This document shows, piece by piece, positions 54,001 through 64,000 of a stretch of DNA of 64,000 nt (position 1 is its first letter; every line of letters begins with the position of its first letter). The stretch spans positions 1,633,768 through 1,697,767 of the forward strand of contig JASKMD010000021.1 in NCBI GenBank assembly GCA_030144725.1. The letters are read 5' to 3'. Origin of the DNA: Haematococcus lacustris. Lineage: Eukaryota > Chlorophyta > Chlorophyceae > Chlamydomonadales > Haematococcaceae. The translations under genes were made by a program, and so were the position numbers. The notes under the pieces are model-generated. The model was not told the origin of the DNA. It searched no databases and saw only the letters and a program-made list of their open reading frames with translations.

Positions 54001-56085
54001 GGGGTGAAGGGCGCGAGGTTGTTGGAGCTGTTGGCACCCAGGCCGTTAGGTCTGTTGACGTCAGCCAGGCTCAGGGGTGCGCTGCTCTGCCCTACCGCAT
54101 GCACGTTCAAGGTCAGGCGCACGCCGCTGCCAGGCATGACCTCCGCACTCTTGAAGCTTACATTCTCCATCAGGACCCCGCCTGCCTCCACAAACTGAGG
54201 TTAGCAATGGGACAAGGGGCAAGACGACAGGCAGGAGCGAAGAGGCAGGGTGAGGCAAGGCAGCTTGGCAGGTTGCCAGGGTTGCTGACGCTGGCCATCT
54301 TTTCAGCGCTACATAACACACTTCCACAGGTTTGACCCTGGTCCTCCATGTCATCTCCATGCCAAAGGGACCTCCCAAGCTCGGGATTCATGCCAAGCTT
54401 TGAATGGACAGCTTTCCCCATTGTGCCGCCTGAGTGTCGACTCCCACATGGCCCTGGTCACACTGCTGGTCACACTGCTGGTCACACTGCTGGTCACACT
54501 GCTAGTCAAGCTGCTGATCACACTGCTGGTTACCGCCTACCTTTTCCTTGACTAGGTCCAGCAGCTTGCGGGGAGACACACCCAGGTTGAGGCAGTCATT
54601 GACCCAGATGGGTTCACCCCCTGCAAAGCCCACCCGCACTGGGTTGAACTCGCTGGCAATGCAGCTGGACAGCTCCTCAGCTGTCAGCAGCCCTGAACGG
54701 GTGAGTGCCTGCGGCACAGCAGTCAGGTGGCATTTCACTCGCTTTCAACCGCCACACACGCTGGTGGAGGAGTAGAGCCAGTTTGAGTGAGGTGCTGGCC
54801 ACACTGGTGGCAGCTGTTAGTCATTTCTTGCGTGGGAAGCACTAGGAGTCTGTCAAAGGGACAGGGGCACCACGATGCTGTTATCCATCTCCTTTTTACC
54901 CGCCCACAAGCCCACCAACACCTGCCATCCTGCCCGCCCTACTCGTCCAGCCCCCTGCTGGCCAGCCAAGCTGCTGCCTGGTCCTGCTGCTCATGCACCC
55001 TTATGCCTAGTACACTAGGGGCACTGACCGCCAGCTCTCCTCGGCTGATGTTCCACTCCTGTGTTCGGCCCTGGATGAGACGTTTGTCCACCACAGCCAC
55101 CTGCGCAGCCGATTTCCGCAGCAAATGCCTGGTGCATGGGGCCGAGGATCAGCGGGACAGCAATGCAGATCAACAGGCTAGCCGCGTCACACCATGCAGT
55201 GAGGGTCGGCATTGCACAGCATGCGCAAACGGATAGTCAATGAACAAGCCACTAAGATCTAATGACCTCAATGCTTTTTTTCAGCTGTACAAGGCCAGGC
55301 GCAAACAAAGCATGGCTGCACCAGCAGGCAGCTAACCCCTTCATGCAAGGCTTATCTATTCAATGGACTGGCCAACGCCTGCTGCCACAGGGCCAGTGTT
55401 GGCTTCAGAGAACGAATGGCTGAAAAAAGCAATCTGAGGAGCTGCATTGAATGCGTCCTGCGTCGTGCTAATAAGTCTTGGCGACTTTTGCTGTAGTAAA
55501 ACCGCACTTGCTACAATGTGTGGCCTCACACTGGTTGCACACCTTATGTCCTCTGCGTTGCAGGGTTGCAGCCAGCATGAGGCCCAGGGTACCTCCACAC
55601 ACCACCACGTCAAAGTCCACTGCAGGGCAGGGACAGGGCTGCTTGTGTCTTGATCACCGCTTTCAGCAATGTCCGGGTAGCCAGTAGTTGGAGCGTTGCG
55701 TCCCTACCATGCTCCAGGCGTGCCCCAGGCTGTGCGACACGCACAACCGTCGGACCCTTGCGATTGGGCTCGTGCTTTGACGCCTTTAGCGTCTGCATCG
55801 CCGCGATAGCATCGTAGGGCTGGAGGGCATTTTGTGTGTGAGTGGTCACAAGCAACCGGGCCTAGCACGCACCTTCCAATATGCCTCAGTGACATTCAAG
55901 AAGGCTAACGGGTCGCCCTCGAGCTGCGAGGCCTGCTGGGTTAAGATGTCTCGCGCGATGCCCTGCATTTGCACTCTGCGCCGGCTGCTACCCAGTTGCG
56001 ACTCGAACCAGGTAGCGCCATATGTCCTAGTGGCGTTAGAAACCTCACGAAAACGACAGGACAGGGTAGTCCGCTGTGACAGCAT
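48023..56085 (-). CDS. CruP: CruP, plastid lycopene cyclase-like FAD protein
   Basis: Fifteen exons on the minus strand: 55873-56085, 55708-55819, 55543-55619, 55029-55100, 54541-54708, 53739-54194, 53213-53270, 52595-52665, 52093-52202, 51455-51584, 50989-51110, 50005-50374, 49581-49658, 49013-49077 and 48023-48658. The Arg/Ser/Thr-rich N-terminus suits a chloroplast transit peptide. An FAD-binding fold follows: FDVVVCGGTLGLMLAATLQ, then VAVVDKR, EWNISRGEL, IWVNDCLNLGVSP, KPDGMCLVVGSCAEG, MFWEAFPAEGG, TTYMFAYSD, GDASATQSPLSFGGFG and VLGDKVLRPFLQDTIQ. This order is that of plant and cyanobacterial CruP, the lycopene-cyclase paralogue linked to carotenoid and oxidative-stress physiology rather than proven cyclisation. 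The gene has Ser/Gly-rich expansions in exons 6, 12 and 15. It looks intact. Confidence 0.85.
51145..51286. repeat. GGGCA pentanucleotide array
   Basis: About 28 perfect GGGCA units in the CruP intron between exons 51455-51584 and 50989-51110, close to the latter's acceptor. On the CruP strand it reads TGCCC, which is pyrimidine-rich. Confidence 0.95.
52222..52350. repeat. GCATGGCAGTAAGCA minisatellite
   Basis: About eight 15-16-bp units of AGCATGGCAGTAAGCA in a CruP intron, next to the exon starting at 52202. Confidence 0.85.
54462..54535. repeat. TGGTCACACTGC minisatellite
   Basis: Six 12-bp units in the CruP intron directly after the donor at 54540. Confidence 0.8.
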
Positions 56086-57183
56086 TGCACGGCTACGTTG
56101 CTATGCTGCCAGGTGGCAATGCACTTTGGTGCACGAAAGGAATATGAGTGCTAGGTTTCTTAAACCGAGCCAGGGGTGCTGTAACTCGTGATGATCCCAC
56201 AGCTCTGTGCGCCGATCGCTACACCTGCGGCCTGCGGAAACTGTGACGTCAAACGAAACCATGTCACAAAAGCCATGCAACTTGCGCAGATACTAGCAAG
56301 TTTTAATTCCAGCAGCCCTCACGCTACTCCAAATGAAAGCAAGAGTTGTAGCCGAATACAGGCTGCGAGCTTGTTATTGATAAGGCTACTGCTAGTGTTC
56401 CTACTTCCCACTTCAGCTTAGCCATTCTGGTGTGTGGGACGACACATCCCATTCGTGAGGGATTCAATGTTTTGCTATCTTGGTATTGACCAGCTGTAGC
56501 TGGCTACCGCTGCCACTTGTGCCGCTACTTGCACAACATGGCCTTTACGGCTATTTCCACCCATTCTCGGCCTGGCTGGCCTGGCTTAGGCTTGGCTTAG
56601 GCATGGCATCCCATCTGCACAGCTCAGTGGGACGTGGCCCTGGGCCGAGTGCACAGCAAGGCACCGGCAACCTTGAACTCTACACCCCGTCGATATGTTC
56701 AGTATATGAGGATAAGATGCTCAAACATATCATCCCCGCCGGTGCAGGGGGTCGTCAGGCTTGAAAGTAACCAACAAGGCTTCACAACCACCACCATTAT
56801 CATCCTGGCTACTTGTTGTAATTAAGAGCTGTCAGGCATGCAGTGAAGCATGCCATGAGGGACCTGTCACTCGTGCAAATTAAGGGCTGGCTGGCTTGAA
56901 AAACTTGAGAGTTCAGGTCTGAAACTTGGCATGTAGGTTGTTGAGACCTAGGGGAGGTCAAGACTCTCTTGGGCCAAAGTGTAATTCTCACTCGGTGTCG
57001 AGTTGTTGGACCAGGTGTGGGGCTGTGACCCTGATTTTGGCTAAGGGAGTTGGCACCGAGTGATCAAAGTGTCTTTTCATGAAATGTGAGTATGAGAGGT
57101 TGTAGAGGGTGGTTACAGCTGCCCAACCTAGTAGGTGGCATGCAAAAAGTCTCAGCCAGTGATGAGCTATGGCCCGTGTCCTA
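56086..57183. other. CruP upstream region
   Basis: About 1.1 kb between the CruP start and the palindromic arrays. It should contain the CruP promoter; I see no TATA box, RNA gene or supported coding sequence. Confidence 0.4.
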
Positions 57184-57568
57184 GGACCCTGCGCAGGGTC
57201 CTAGCGTCACCATGGTCGTAGGACCCTGCGCAGGGTCCTGGCGACCCTGCGCAGGGTCCTACTGACCCTATGAGTCAAGAGTTTTCCAGGTTTTGTTCTG
57301 ACCCTGTGTGCCAGGACCTTGTCAGGCTTCCCGCAGACCCTTTGCTAGGTCCTGTCGTTTCTGTTTGGTATCCTCCCGACTCTGTGTGCCAGGACCCTGC
57401 GCAGGGTCCTACGACCATGGTGACGCTAGGACCCTGCGCAGGGTCCTACAGACCCTGCGCAGGGTCCTGGAAACCCTGTGCAGGGTCCTGCTGACCCTGT
57501 GTGCCAGGACCCTGCGCAGGGTCCTACGACCATGGTGACGCTAGGACCCTGCGCAGGGTCCTACAGAC
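57184..57568. repeat. palindromic GGACCCTGCGCAGGGTCC array, left part
   Basis: Irregularly spaced copies of the 20-bp perfect palindrome AGGACCCTGCGCAGGGTCCT, often linked by ACGACCATGGTGACGCT (also largely palindromic). The array is interrupted at 57569 by the hAT element and continues at 59109. Confidence 0.9.
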
Positions 57569-59108
57569 CAGTGTTTTTTTTTTAACGCTATATATAGCGA
57601 TCGCTATAAAAAGCGACATTTCAGAGGGCTCCGTGCGCTATGAATTGGACCCCTTGCGGACTGCGCTATAGCGCATCGCGTTATAAAAAGTGAACTTTGT
57701 ACTGCAGCCGCAGCTCGGCTAAGAGCCGCAATTTGGATAAGCGCCGCAGTCTCGATGGCTGAGGGCCGTGCCCGCCGAGGGTATAGCGATGGTGCCTACT
57801 TACAAGCCAGGGCACACGGTAACAGCAACAGGTATCAGGACAGCTGGCTCACTGGCGATCGCCCACTGTGGCTTACAAACCAAGGGCTCGATGCCTCAAA
57901 CCAGTACAAGGCGCGCTGCGAACGCTGCAACAAGAGCTTCAACTGCAACTTGCATACCATCAAGACCCATGAGGCGACCTCCGCCCACAAGACGGCAATG
58001 GCGGATTTACATGTACTCAGGCCCCTCCCCCTTCTCTGCACTGGACTTTCCTGAGCTGACAGCCTTCACCAATGTGGCAGGACCTGGCAGCTGCCTGGTG
58101 TACAACGGCTCTGGCCATTTGGCATTGCAGCCGCATGGGAGTGGCAGTATGACAGTGCAATCAGATGAGGCTGACAGTGACAGTGAGAAGGAGGTAGGCA
58201 GCAGGCAGGCAGCAGCAGACATGGAGGAGGAAGGCAGTGAGCTAGGCAGTGAGCCGGTGCAGCTGTACGCCATCCCCCCAAAAGGGCGCCGGGCTGCTTG
58301 AGTGCCAGCTTGTGACTTCCAGCAGCATGTCGACAGTGCCAAGCAGGAGCTGGCAGCAACAGCAGATGCTGTGGTATGTGACCTACACAGCCGCTTCCTC
58401 CCACCGGAGCATGCCAAAGGACTGGCTGTTGTGTACGCCCACCACTGGGACAAGCAGCCAAGCGATGAAGACTTCCTTGAGCGCCTGGCCATTGTCAAGG
58501 CCCGGTACTGCATGGACGCGACCCTGGCTGACGGCCAATTGGCGCCAGCCTTGTTGGACCAGCAAAAGCTATTTGCCCAGCAATCATCATTTGTGGAAGT
58601 CATGCGCTGCCAAGCTGAACACCGTGTGCAGCTAAGCTCAGCAGCAGCCAACCCAGCCAAGGAGACCACCAAGCTGTGGCGCTACCTGGCTGGCCAACCC
58701 ATCACCAAGGCTGACATCTTGGAGTACATCAAGCTGGCAGAGCTTGCTCTGGTCATGACACCAGGCTCAGTGGAGGAGGAGCGCATGTTCTCAGCCATGG
58801 CTTACCTCAAAGATGACACCCGCAACAGGCTGCAAGAGTGCCACTTGAATGTGTGCGCCCGTGTCTTCAGCAGCAATCAATTTGACTTGGATACAATCCC
58901 AGATGAGCGTGACATTAGCAAGTGGCTGGATAACGCTGCTGTGTGTGGGCGCTACCGCCTTTGATTGGGCCAATTGCTTCAATTTGACATTTTTGTTGTG
59001 CGCTATGGGGCCCAATAGGGTCGCGCTATGAACATGACAGTCCCAATCTGAGCCATGACACTTTGTGCTATGGAATTGGAAAGAGGCCAAATGAAAAAAA
59101 AAACACTG
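57569..59108 (+). mobile_element. hAT-family transposon, 1540 bp, internally deleted
   Basis: Perfect 15-bp terminal inverted repeats, CAGTG followed by ten T (57569-57583), and the complement at 59094-59108. An 8-bp target duplication CTACAGAC lies at 57561-57568 and 59109-59116. TIR type, 8-bp TSD and coding content all fit hAT. It is inserted in the palindromic array. A second inner palindrome (GCTATATATAGC, then GCGATCGC) lies just inside the left end. Confidence 0.93.
57755..58964 (+). pseudogene. hAT transposase remnant: BED finger plus C-terminal dimerisation domain
   Basis: From the ATG at 57755 the first ~85 residues contain a BED-type zinc finger, CERC...H followed by HEATSAH (C-x2-C...H-x5-H), for DNA binding. 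The product continues in another frame from about 58010 (short intron or frameshift), with a Glu/Ser-rich stretch, and an in-frame TGA at 58299-58301. After it, 58302-58964 encodes a region ending in the hAT dimerisation signature (ELALVMTPGSVEEERMFSAM followed by KDDTRNRLQ). The catalytic RNase-H-like middle (usually several hundred residues) is missing, so this is a non-autonomous deletion derivative. Family call is secure from both ends of the protein and the TIR/TSD. Confidence 0.8.
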
Positions 59109-60060
59109 CTACAGACCCTGCGCAGGGTCCTGGAAACCCTGCGCAGGGTCCTGCTGACCCTATGTGCCAGGACCCTGCGCAGGGTCCTACGACCATGGTT
59201 AGAATTAAAATTAAATATTAGAACAACTATTTTGTAGTTTATTTTTAATATTACATGTATTTAATATTTAAAAGGCGCTAGAACCCTGCGCAGGGTCCTG
59301 CTGACCCTGTGTGCCAGGACCCTGCGCAGGGTCCTACGACCATGGTGACGCTAGGACCCTGCGCAGGGTCCTACAGACCCTGCGCAGGGTCCTGAAAACC
59401 CTGCGCAGGGTCCTGAAAACCCTGTGTGCCAGGACCCTGCGCAGGGTCCTACGACCATGGTTAGAATTAAAATTAAATATTAGAACAACTATTTTGGAGC
59501 TTATTTTTAATATTACATGTATTTAATATTTTAAAAGGCGCTAGGACCCTGCGCAGGGTCCTGCCGACCCTGTGTAGGGTCCTGGTGACCCTGTGCAGGG
59601 TCCTGGCGCTCTGGCCTTCTGCAGGGTCCTACTGACCCTTTGTAGGGTCCTACTGACCCTGTGAAGGGTCTTGCTGACTGGCACAGGTCGGTGGCATCTG
59701 GATGAAAGCCATAATGAAAATTTCAAAACAATCCCTATCATCATGTTCTTTAGGATTCTTAGTGCTGATGAACATGACTAAGTGCTTCAGACCCTGTGCA
59801 GGGTCCTGGTGACCCTGTGCCGGGTCCTAGTGACCCTGCACAGGTTTACAGTGACCCTGCGCAGGGTCCTGGTGACCCTGCGCAGGGTCCTAGTGCACAG
59901 GCCTTTTGCAGGGTCCTGTTGCCCATTTGCAGGGTCCTGGTGACCCTGTGCAGGGTCCTAGTGACCCTGCGCAGGGTCCTGGTGCACAGGCCTTTTGCAG
60001 GGTCCAAGTGACCCTTTGTAGGGTCCTACAGACCCTCTGCAGGGTCCTGCTGACTGGCAG
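59109..60060. repeat. palindromic GGACCCTGCGCAGGGTCC array, right part
   Basis: More than 20 copies of the palindrome or decayed forms. Two ~90-bp AT-rich blocks (59200-59281 and 59460-59543, TTAGAATTAAAATTAAATAT start) are embedded, and a ~55-bp segment (AGGTCGGTGGCATCTGGATG...) is repeated at about 59685 and 60062. Confidence 0.9.
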
Positions 60061-60451
60061 AGGTCGGTGGCATCTGGATGAAAGCCATAATGGAAATTTC
60101 AAAAAATCCTCGCAACATGGCATGCAACCTCGCAGCCTTCTTGTCACCCAGCCAACTTGCAACGTCCCTGCTCTACAACACGCCTAGCACAAACGCGATG
60201 TACGTGCTCTACATTGCGACATCTCGTACTGCCAAGTCGATGAACAACGCCTAAGGTGCGTCTCTAGCTAGTAGCGACTTCCAATTGCAATGAGTCAGCT
60301 CCACGCATTCAGAGCCTCGTAACTCAGCTCGCAGCCAGGCCCGAAACTATGCTCGCTTCCAGTCACATCGCACCTAGCTAGCTAGCTCAGACACGCAACT
60401 TAGCCGCAACTTAGCCTAGCCAGCAGTGCAGCCCCAGCCACTTCCCCTACC
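60061..60451. other. spacer downstream of palindromic array
   Basis: Includes the second GGTCGGTGGCATCTGGATG segment, then AGCTAGC-rich unique sequence. No gene seen. Confidence 0.4.
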
Positions 60452-60680
60452 ATGAGGCAGCCAACCCGGATGCTAGGCGTACAACCATCTACGTCGCTAG
60501 CTCAGCCACGCAGTCCAGCTACTTCACCAGCATCGCAGCCATCCACACAACCTCGCAATCTCGATATGTTACAGCCACGCAGCAACGCAAATAGCCAACG
60601 TAGCAAGCCTAGCCACGCATCGACACACAACGACCGAGCCTCGCCGTCAGCCATGCAAACATCCATGCGAAGTTGTCAAG
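60452..60680 (+). CDS. possible first exon of an unrecognised Ser/Pro/Gln-rich protein
   Basis: ATG at 60452 opens a ~76-codon Ser/Pro/Gln/Arg-rich frame that ends at a good donor (CAAG/GTGAGT, 60680). A possible next exon starts after CTGCTGCAG (60750) with DYWFDPSPLPPPPP and turns into a proline-rich, CCCTCCTT microsatellite-driven frame (60840-60930). Further donors (GTGAGT at 61200) suggest a spliced transcript. Nothing is recognisable. It could be a small gene, a non-coding RNA or a transposon 5' end. Confidence 0.3.
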
Positions 60681-60839
60681 GTGAGTGGCTATCCCTCTGC
60701 AAGTATGTGGCACCGCTTAACATCTGGCATGCCTTTTGTGCTGCTGCAGGATTATTGGTTTGACCCTTCCCCTTTGCCACCACCACCTCCTAGGCCGTCG
60801 TCGCACCTTGCCCCACTCCCTATCCTACCTTGCAGCCTG

Positions 60840-60930
60840 GAGCAACCTCCTCCTTCCCTCCCTCCTTCCCTCCCTCCTTCCCTCCCTCCCACACGCCCTT
60901 TCTCACGCCCTCCCTCACGCCCTCCCCCCC
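60840..60930. repeat. CCCTCCTT pyrimidine microsatellite
   Basis: Repeated CTCCCTCCTTCC followed by CACGCCCTCC units. Confidence 0.85.
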
Positions 60931-62204
60931 TCTACATGTCTCTACAGGTGGCTACAGGTCCCCTTACCTTCCTGACCTACCATTCCCCTTCCCTTCCCAC
61001 TCGCCCTTGACCTCACCCTCACCCTCACCCTCACCTTGGCAGGTGAGTAAGCATGCATGTTGTGGTTCGTATTGCCTTGCATTTGCGAGCCTATGCTGGG
61101 TTGCATCAGAGAAGCCACCAGCAAGGATACGACAAGGTTTGAGCGCTTGTACACCTCTTCGCAACACACAACGAGCTTGGAGCGGTAGCCAGGACTTCCG
61201 GTGAGTGCACATGCTTGGGAGGTGTCAGCCTACCCAGCCCAGTTCTGGTCATGCATGTCCTTATTCATCTGCTTGCTGGCTTATGTTTGCTTGCAGTCGT
61301 TGACAGCTTGAGTATGACAAGTGTAGCAAGGCTTGGTGATTGCAAGCAAGGTGGTAGCGGTTTGACATGGAGGGGGGCATTGAGCATAGCTGTAAGTGGC
61401 CAGTCCCTGCACATGAGTTGTCACCAATGCCAAGCCTAACTGCAAGGATGCCTCTTGCTGCCGCAGGTCTGATGGTCACACTGCTGCCCCTTGCCCCCTT
61501 CCCCCTTCCCCCTTCCCTGCCCAATCCCACCACCACCACATCCGAGTCTGCCACCTACCTCCCCTCCTCCCCTCCCACCCTCCTCCCCTCCTCCCCTCCC
61601 CTCTCCTCTCCCCCACCCCATGGCACCCAGCAGCCCTTGGCGTAGCAGCATGGAGTGGGCAGTCTGGAGCGGGCAGCCTGGAGCGGGCAGCCTGGAGCGG
61701 GCAGCCTGGAGCGGGCAGCCTGGAGCGGGCAGCCTGGAGCGGGCAGCCTGGAGCCAAGCCTAGCCCAGCCTAGCCTAGATCAGCCTGATTTGGTGCCATG
61801 GGGCATAGGCAGCAAGGCAAAGTGCTTAGCAGTCCCGTGATGAGGTGTTAGCCCATAGCAAGTGCATCCAATCCTTGTGGTTGTGCACATGGCATAGGTT
61901 GTGAGTAAGGCATGAGTCGTTGTGTTGTTGTTGTTGTTGCAGTGTATTGTGTTGTGGTGTTGTGTGGTGTTACCATCTTGCATCAATGCATGTGCTCAGC
62001 ATCAGCAATGCAAGCCGTTTGTAGTGGTGTTGCATACGTTGTAAGGTTGTACCATAAGACATGATATGGCAGGTTTGCGCGTGCAAGGTGAATGTCATGA
62101 TGGCTTAGATGACATGCACGTGAGCAACAAGAGGGAGAGTGCATGAGGGGTCATGTTGTAGTAGCAAGTACAAGAATCATGCCTTGTAGACCCTGTAGAC
62201 TGGT
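60931..62204. other. low-complexity region without a clear gene
   Basis: Contains TCACCC repeats (61008-61035), a pyrimidine-rich block (61490-61620), a 14-bp tandem repeat (61660-61752) and GTT repeats (61920-61940). No protein family recognised on either strand. Confidence 0.4.
61660..61752. repeat. 14-bp tandem repeat GCAGCCTGGAGCGG
   Basis: Six to seven near-perfect units. Confidence 0.9.
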
Positions 62205-62830
62205 CAGCAAGACCCTGTAAAATGATCAGCAGGACCCTGTAAAAACTGCCATCAGAACCCTGCACAGGGTCGCCAGGACCCTGCGCCGGGTCACCAGGAC
62301 CCTGCGCAGGGTCCTCAGAACCCTGCAAATGGTCAGCAGGACCCTGTAAAAACTGCCATCAGAACCCTGCACAGGGTCGCCAGGACCCTGCGCCGGGTCA
62401 CCAGGACCCTGCGCAGGGTCCTCAGAACCCTGCAAATGGTCAGCAGGACCCTGTAAAAACTGCCATCAGAACCCTGCACAGGGTCGCCAGGACCCTGCGC
62501 CGGGTCACCAGGACCCTGCGCAGGGTCCTCAGAACCCTGCAAATGGTCAGCAGGACCCTGTAAAAACTGCCATCAGAACCCTGCACAGGGTCGCCAGGAC
62601 CCTGCGCCGGGTCACCAGGACCCTGCGCAGGGTCACCAGGACCCTGCAAATGGTCAGCAGGACCCTGTAAAAACTGCCATCAGAACCCTGCACAGGGTCG
62701 CCAGGACCCTGCGCCGGGTCACCAGGACCCTGCGCAGGGTCACCAGGACCCTGCAAATGGTCGTCAGGACCCTGCAAATGACCGATGCGCTAGGACCCTG
62801 CGCAGGGTCATCAAAACCCTGCGCAGGGTT
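62205..62830. repeat. 107-bp tandem repeat built on the GGACCCTGCGCAGGGTCC motif
   Basis: Five units with a 107-bp period (starts near 62229, 62336, 62443, 62550, 62657). Each contains AACCCTGCACAGGGT, GACCCTGCGCCGGGTC and GACCCTGCGCAGGGTC plus CTGTAAAAACTGCCATC. Same motif family as the 57-60 kb arrays. Confidence 0.93.
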
Positions 62831-62996
62831 TTTTCGGATTTCAAATAGTTATAACATCGCAGCAACTTGGAGTTTTTCAATGATTACAACGGCGATGAGT
62901 CGGCCTTTCCTGGGGCTATCTGCGGTACGTCTCCCGGGAGAAATGATGTAGGCGACTTCCGGCCTTAATCGGCGCGAGTGGTGTCGTGCCTGGCAG
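62831..62996. other. unassigned spacer
   Basis: Unique sequence between the 107-bp array and Fanzor F5. Nothing recognised. Confidence 0.4.
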
Positions 62997-63565
62997 CCCC
63001 CTTGTCCCTCACTAGGGCCTCCATTTGAGCCGGATCAGAAGTACCTACTAGCAGCCACTACCAGCCACTAGCAGCCACTAACTAAATCCGGCTCAAACAG
63101 TGTTATTGGGCTGTGTGGAGTAAACCCAGTGCACATGGCACATGAGCCCGCCTACCACCTACACTATTGCCTGACCCGAGGGCTATGATGTAGAGTTGGC
63201 ATGACAAAACATGCACTAATTGTAAGCTGATGACAGCTTCAAGTGGGGGGGGGGCACACACTATTGTGCCCCAGCAGGCTGCTGCTGCTCCTGGGCCTGG
63301 GGTGGCTTGTCTCGCAGCCGCTTGTAGCCCAGGCCAGGGTACTCCTTGCCCTTGGCTGGCAGAGCTCCCTGGTCTGGCCAGTAGCACAGCTCCAGCGGCC
63401 GCCACCTGCTCTCCCCAATCCGCTGCATGTTCAATGCTGCATTGCAGTCCCTGTCCAGCCACCTGCCTGGCTGTGGTGCTGGCTTTGCCTTGGCAGCCTT
63501 GCCCTTGCCCTTGCCCTTGGTGCCCTTGGTTGCCCTTGCCCTTGGTGCCCTTGCCCTTGCCCTTG
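62997..63565 (-). mobile_element. Fanzor copy F5, right-end fragment
   Basis: Minus strand. Carries the terminal CCCCCTTGTCCCTCAC edge (plus-strand view), the full hairpin, the conserved 3' non-coding region and the last ~110 codons including WLDRDCNAALNM. Homology stops in an expanded GGGCAAGGGCAA (Lys/Gly) tract at about 63510-63570. The guide-RNA end is complete; the nuclease is not. Confidence 0.85.
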
Positions 63566-64000
63566 CCCTTGGTAGGGGTGTTGTAGAGTAATATGTTTGG
63601 TTTACCGTACTCTCCCTTTTGATTCGCGAGGCCCCGAATATTATAATTAAATACTCGTTCCCGACCCCAAAAAAACATTGTTTACTTTTTCCCGATGCAA
63701 AAGTTGTAGCAAAACACAACTTTAACAATGTGAGTGTGCTTGGAAATATTCAAGACAGCCATTCCTTGCATACCAAGTCAATCCTCCATGGTTAACACAT
63801 TTTTTGTACATGTCACTATGTCAAGCCAAGTCCAAGCCAAGTCAAAGCCAAGTCACTGCCTCTGGGCAAGGGCACTGTAAATGTGCACCAGGTCACCCTC
63901 TAGACTTTGCACTAGAAAGGGCACTGAACCTCCCCCATGAAATCATGGTGCTCCTGTGGTTGCTTGCAGTGTCGGCATATCTCTGCATCCTCCTTTGAAC
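63566..64000. other. AT-richer right edge
   Basis: Composition shifts to AT-rich at 63590-63790, with a CCAAGTCCAAG-type short repeat at 63823-63852. No gene recognised. Confidence 0.4.

Overview
This is nuclear DNA of a eukaryote, most likely a chlorophyte green alga of the Chlamydomonadales type. The signs are GC-rich, intron-dense genes with GT-AG introns, Ala/Gln/Pro-rich low-complexity protein segments, a plastid CruP-like gene, chromodomain Ty3 retrotransposons and several Fanzor elements. I cannot fix the genus from the sequence. There is no bacterial-style operon, no rRNA and no convincing tRNA gene.

Layout. 1-12.5 kb: a minus-strand gene with an OTU cysteine-protease domain, running off the left edge. 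One of its introns holds a complete Ty3/gypsy chromovirus (Ty3-1, 1856-10054, identical 236-bp LTRs, 5-bp TSD). The pol gene of Ty3-1 is itself broken by a ~1.24-kb DNA transposon and a ~0.5-kb duplication. 12.9-28.6 kb: a large, multi-exon CACTA/Transposase_21-like DNA transposon. Its first recognisable exon is split by a second chromovirus (Ty3-2, 13158-19513, minus strand, identical 301-bp LTRs, 5-bp TSD). Its late introns are filled with an 18-bp palindromic satellite, and one exon is tandemly duplicated. 28.7-45.5 kb: two tandem paralogous genes of unknown family (A and B) and a scrap of a third, peppered with Fanzor sequences. Fanzors are eukaryotic TnpB homologues, RNA-guided nucleases. 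There is one nearly full-length Fanzor gene (F4), one internally deleted copy with both ends (F3) and several right-end fragments; a further right-end fragment lies at 63 kb. 48.0-56.1 kb: a complete 15-exon minus-strand gene for the lycopene-cyclase paralogue CruP. 57.2-62.8 kb: arrays built on a 20-bp perfect palindrome, one of them hit by a hAT transposon (15-bp TIRs, 8-bp TSD). 63.0-64.0 kb: Fanzor right-end fragment and AT-richer sequence.

The most exciting content is the Fanzor family. Six copies share a conserved 3' non-coding end with a long terminal hairpin, the place where a guide (omega/fanzor) RNA would be encoded. The F4 gene model closes perfectly across five exons (including a GC-AG intron) except for one in-frame TAG. 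The window otherwise reads as a nested-transposon landscape around three host loci: the OTU gene (which may be transposon-borne), the A/B pair and CruP.
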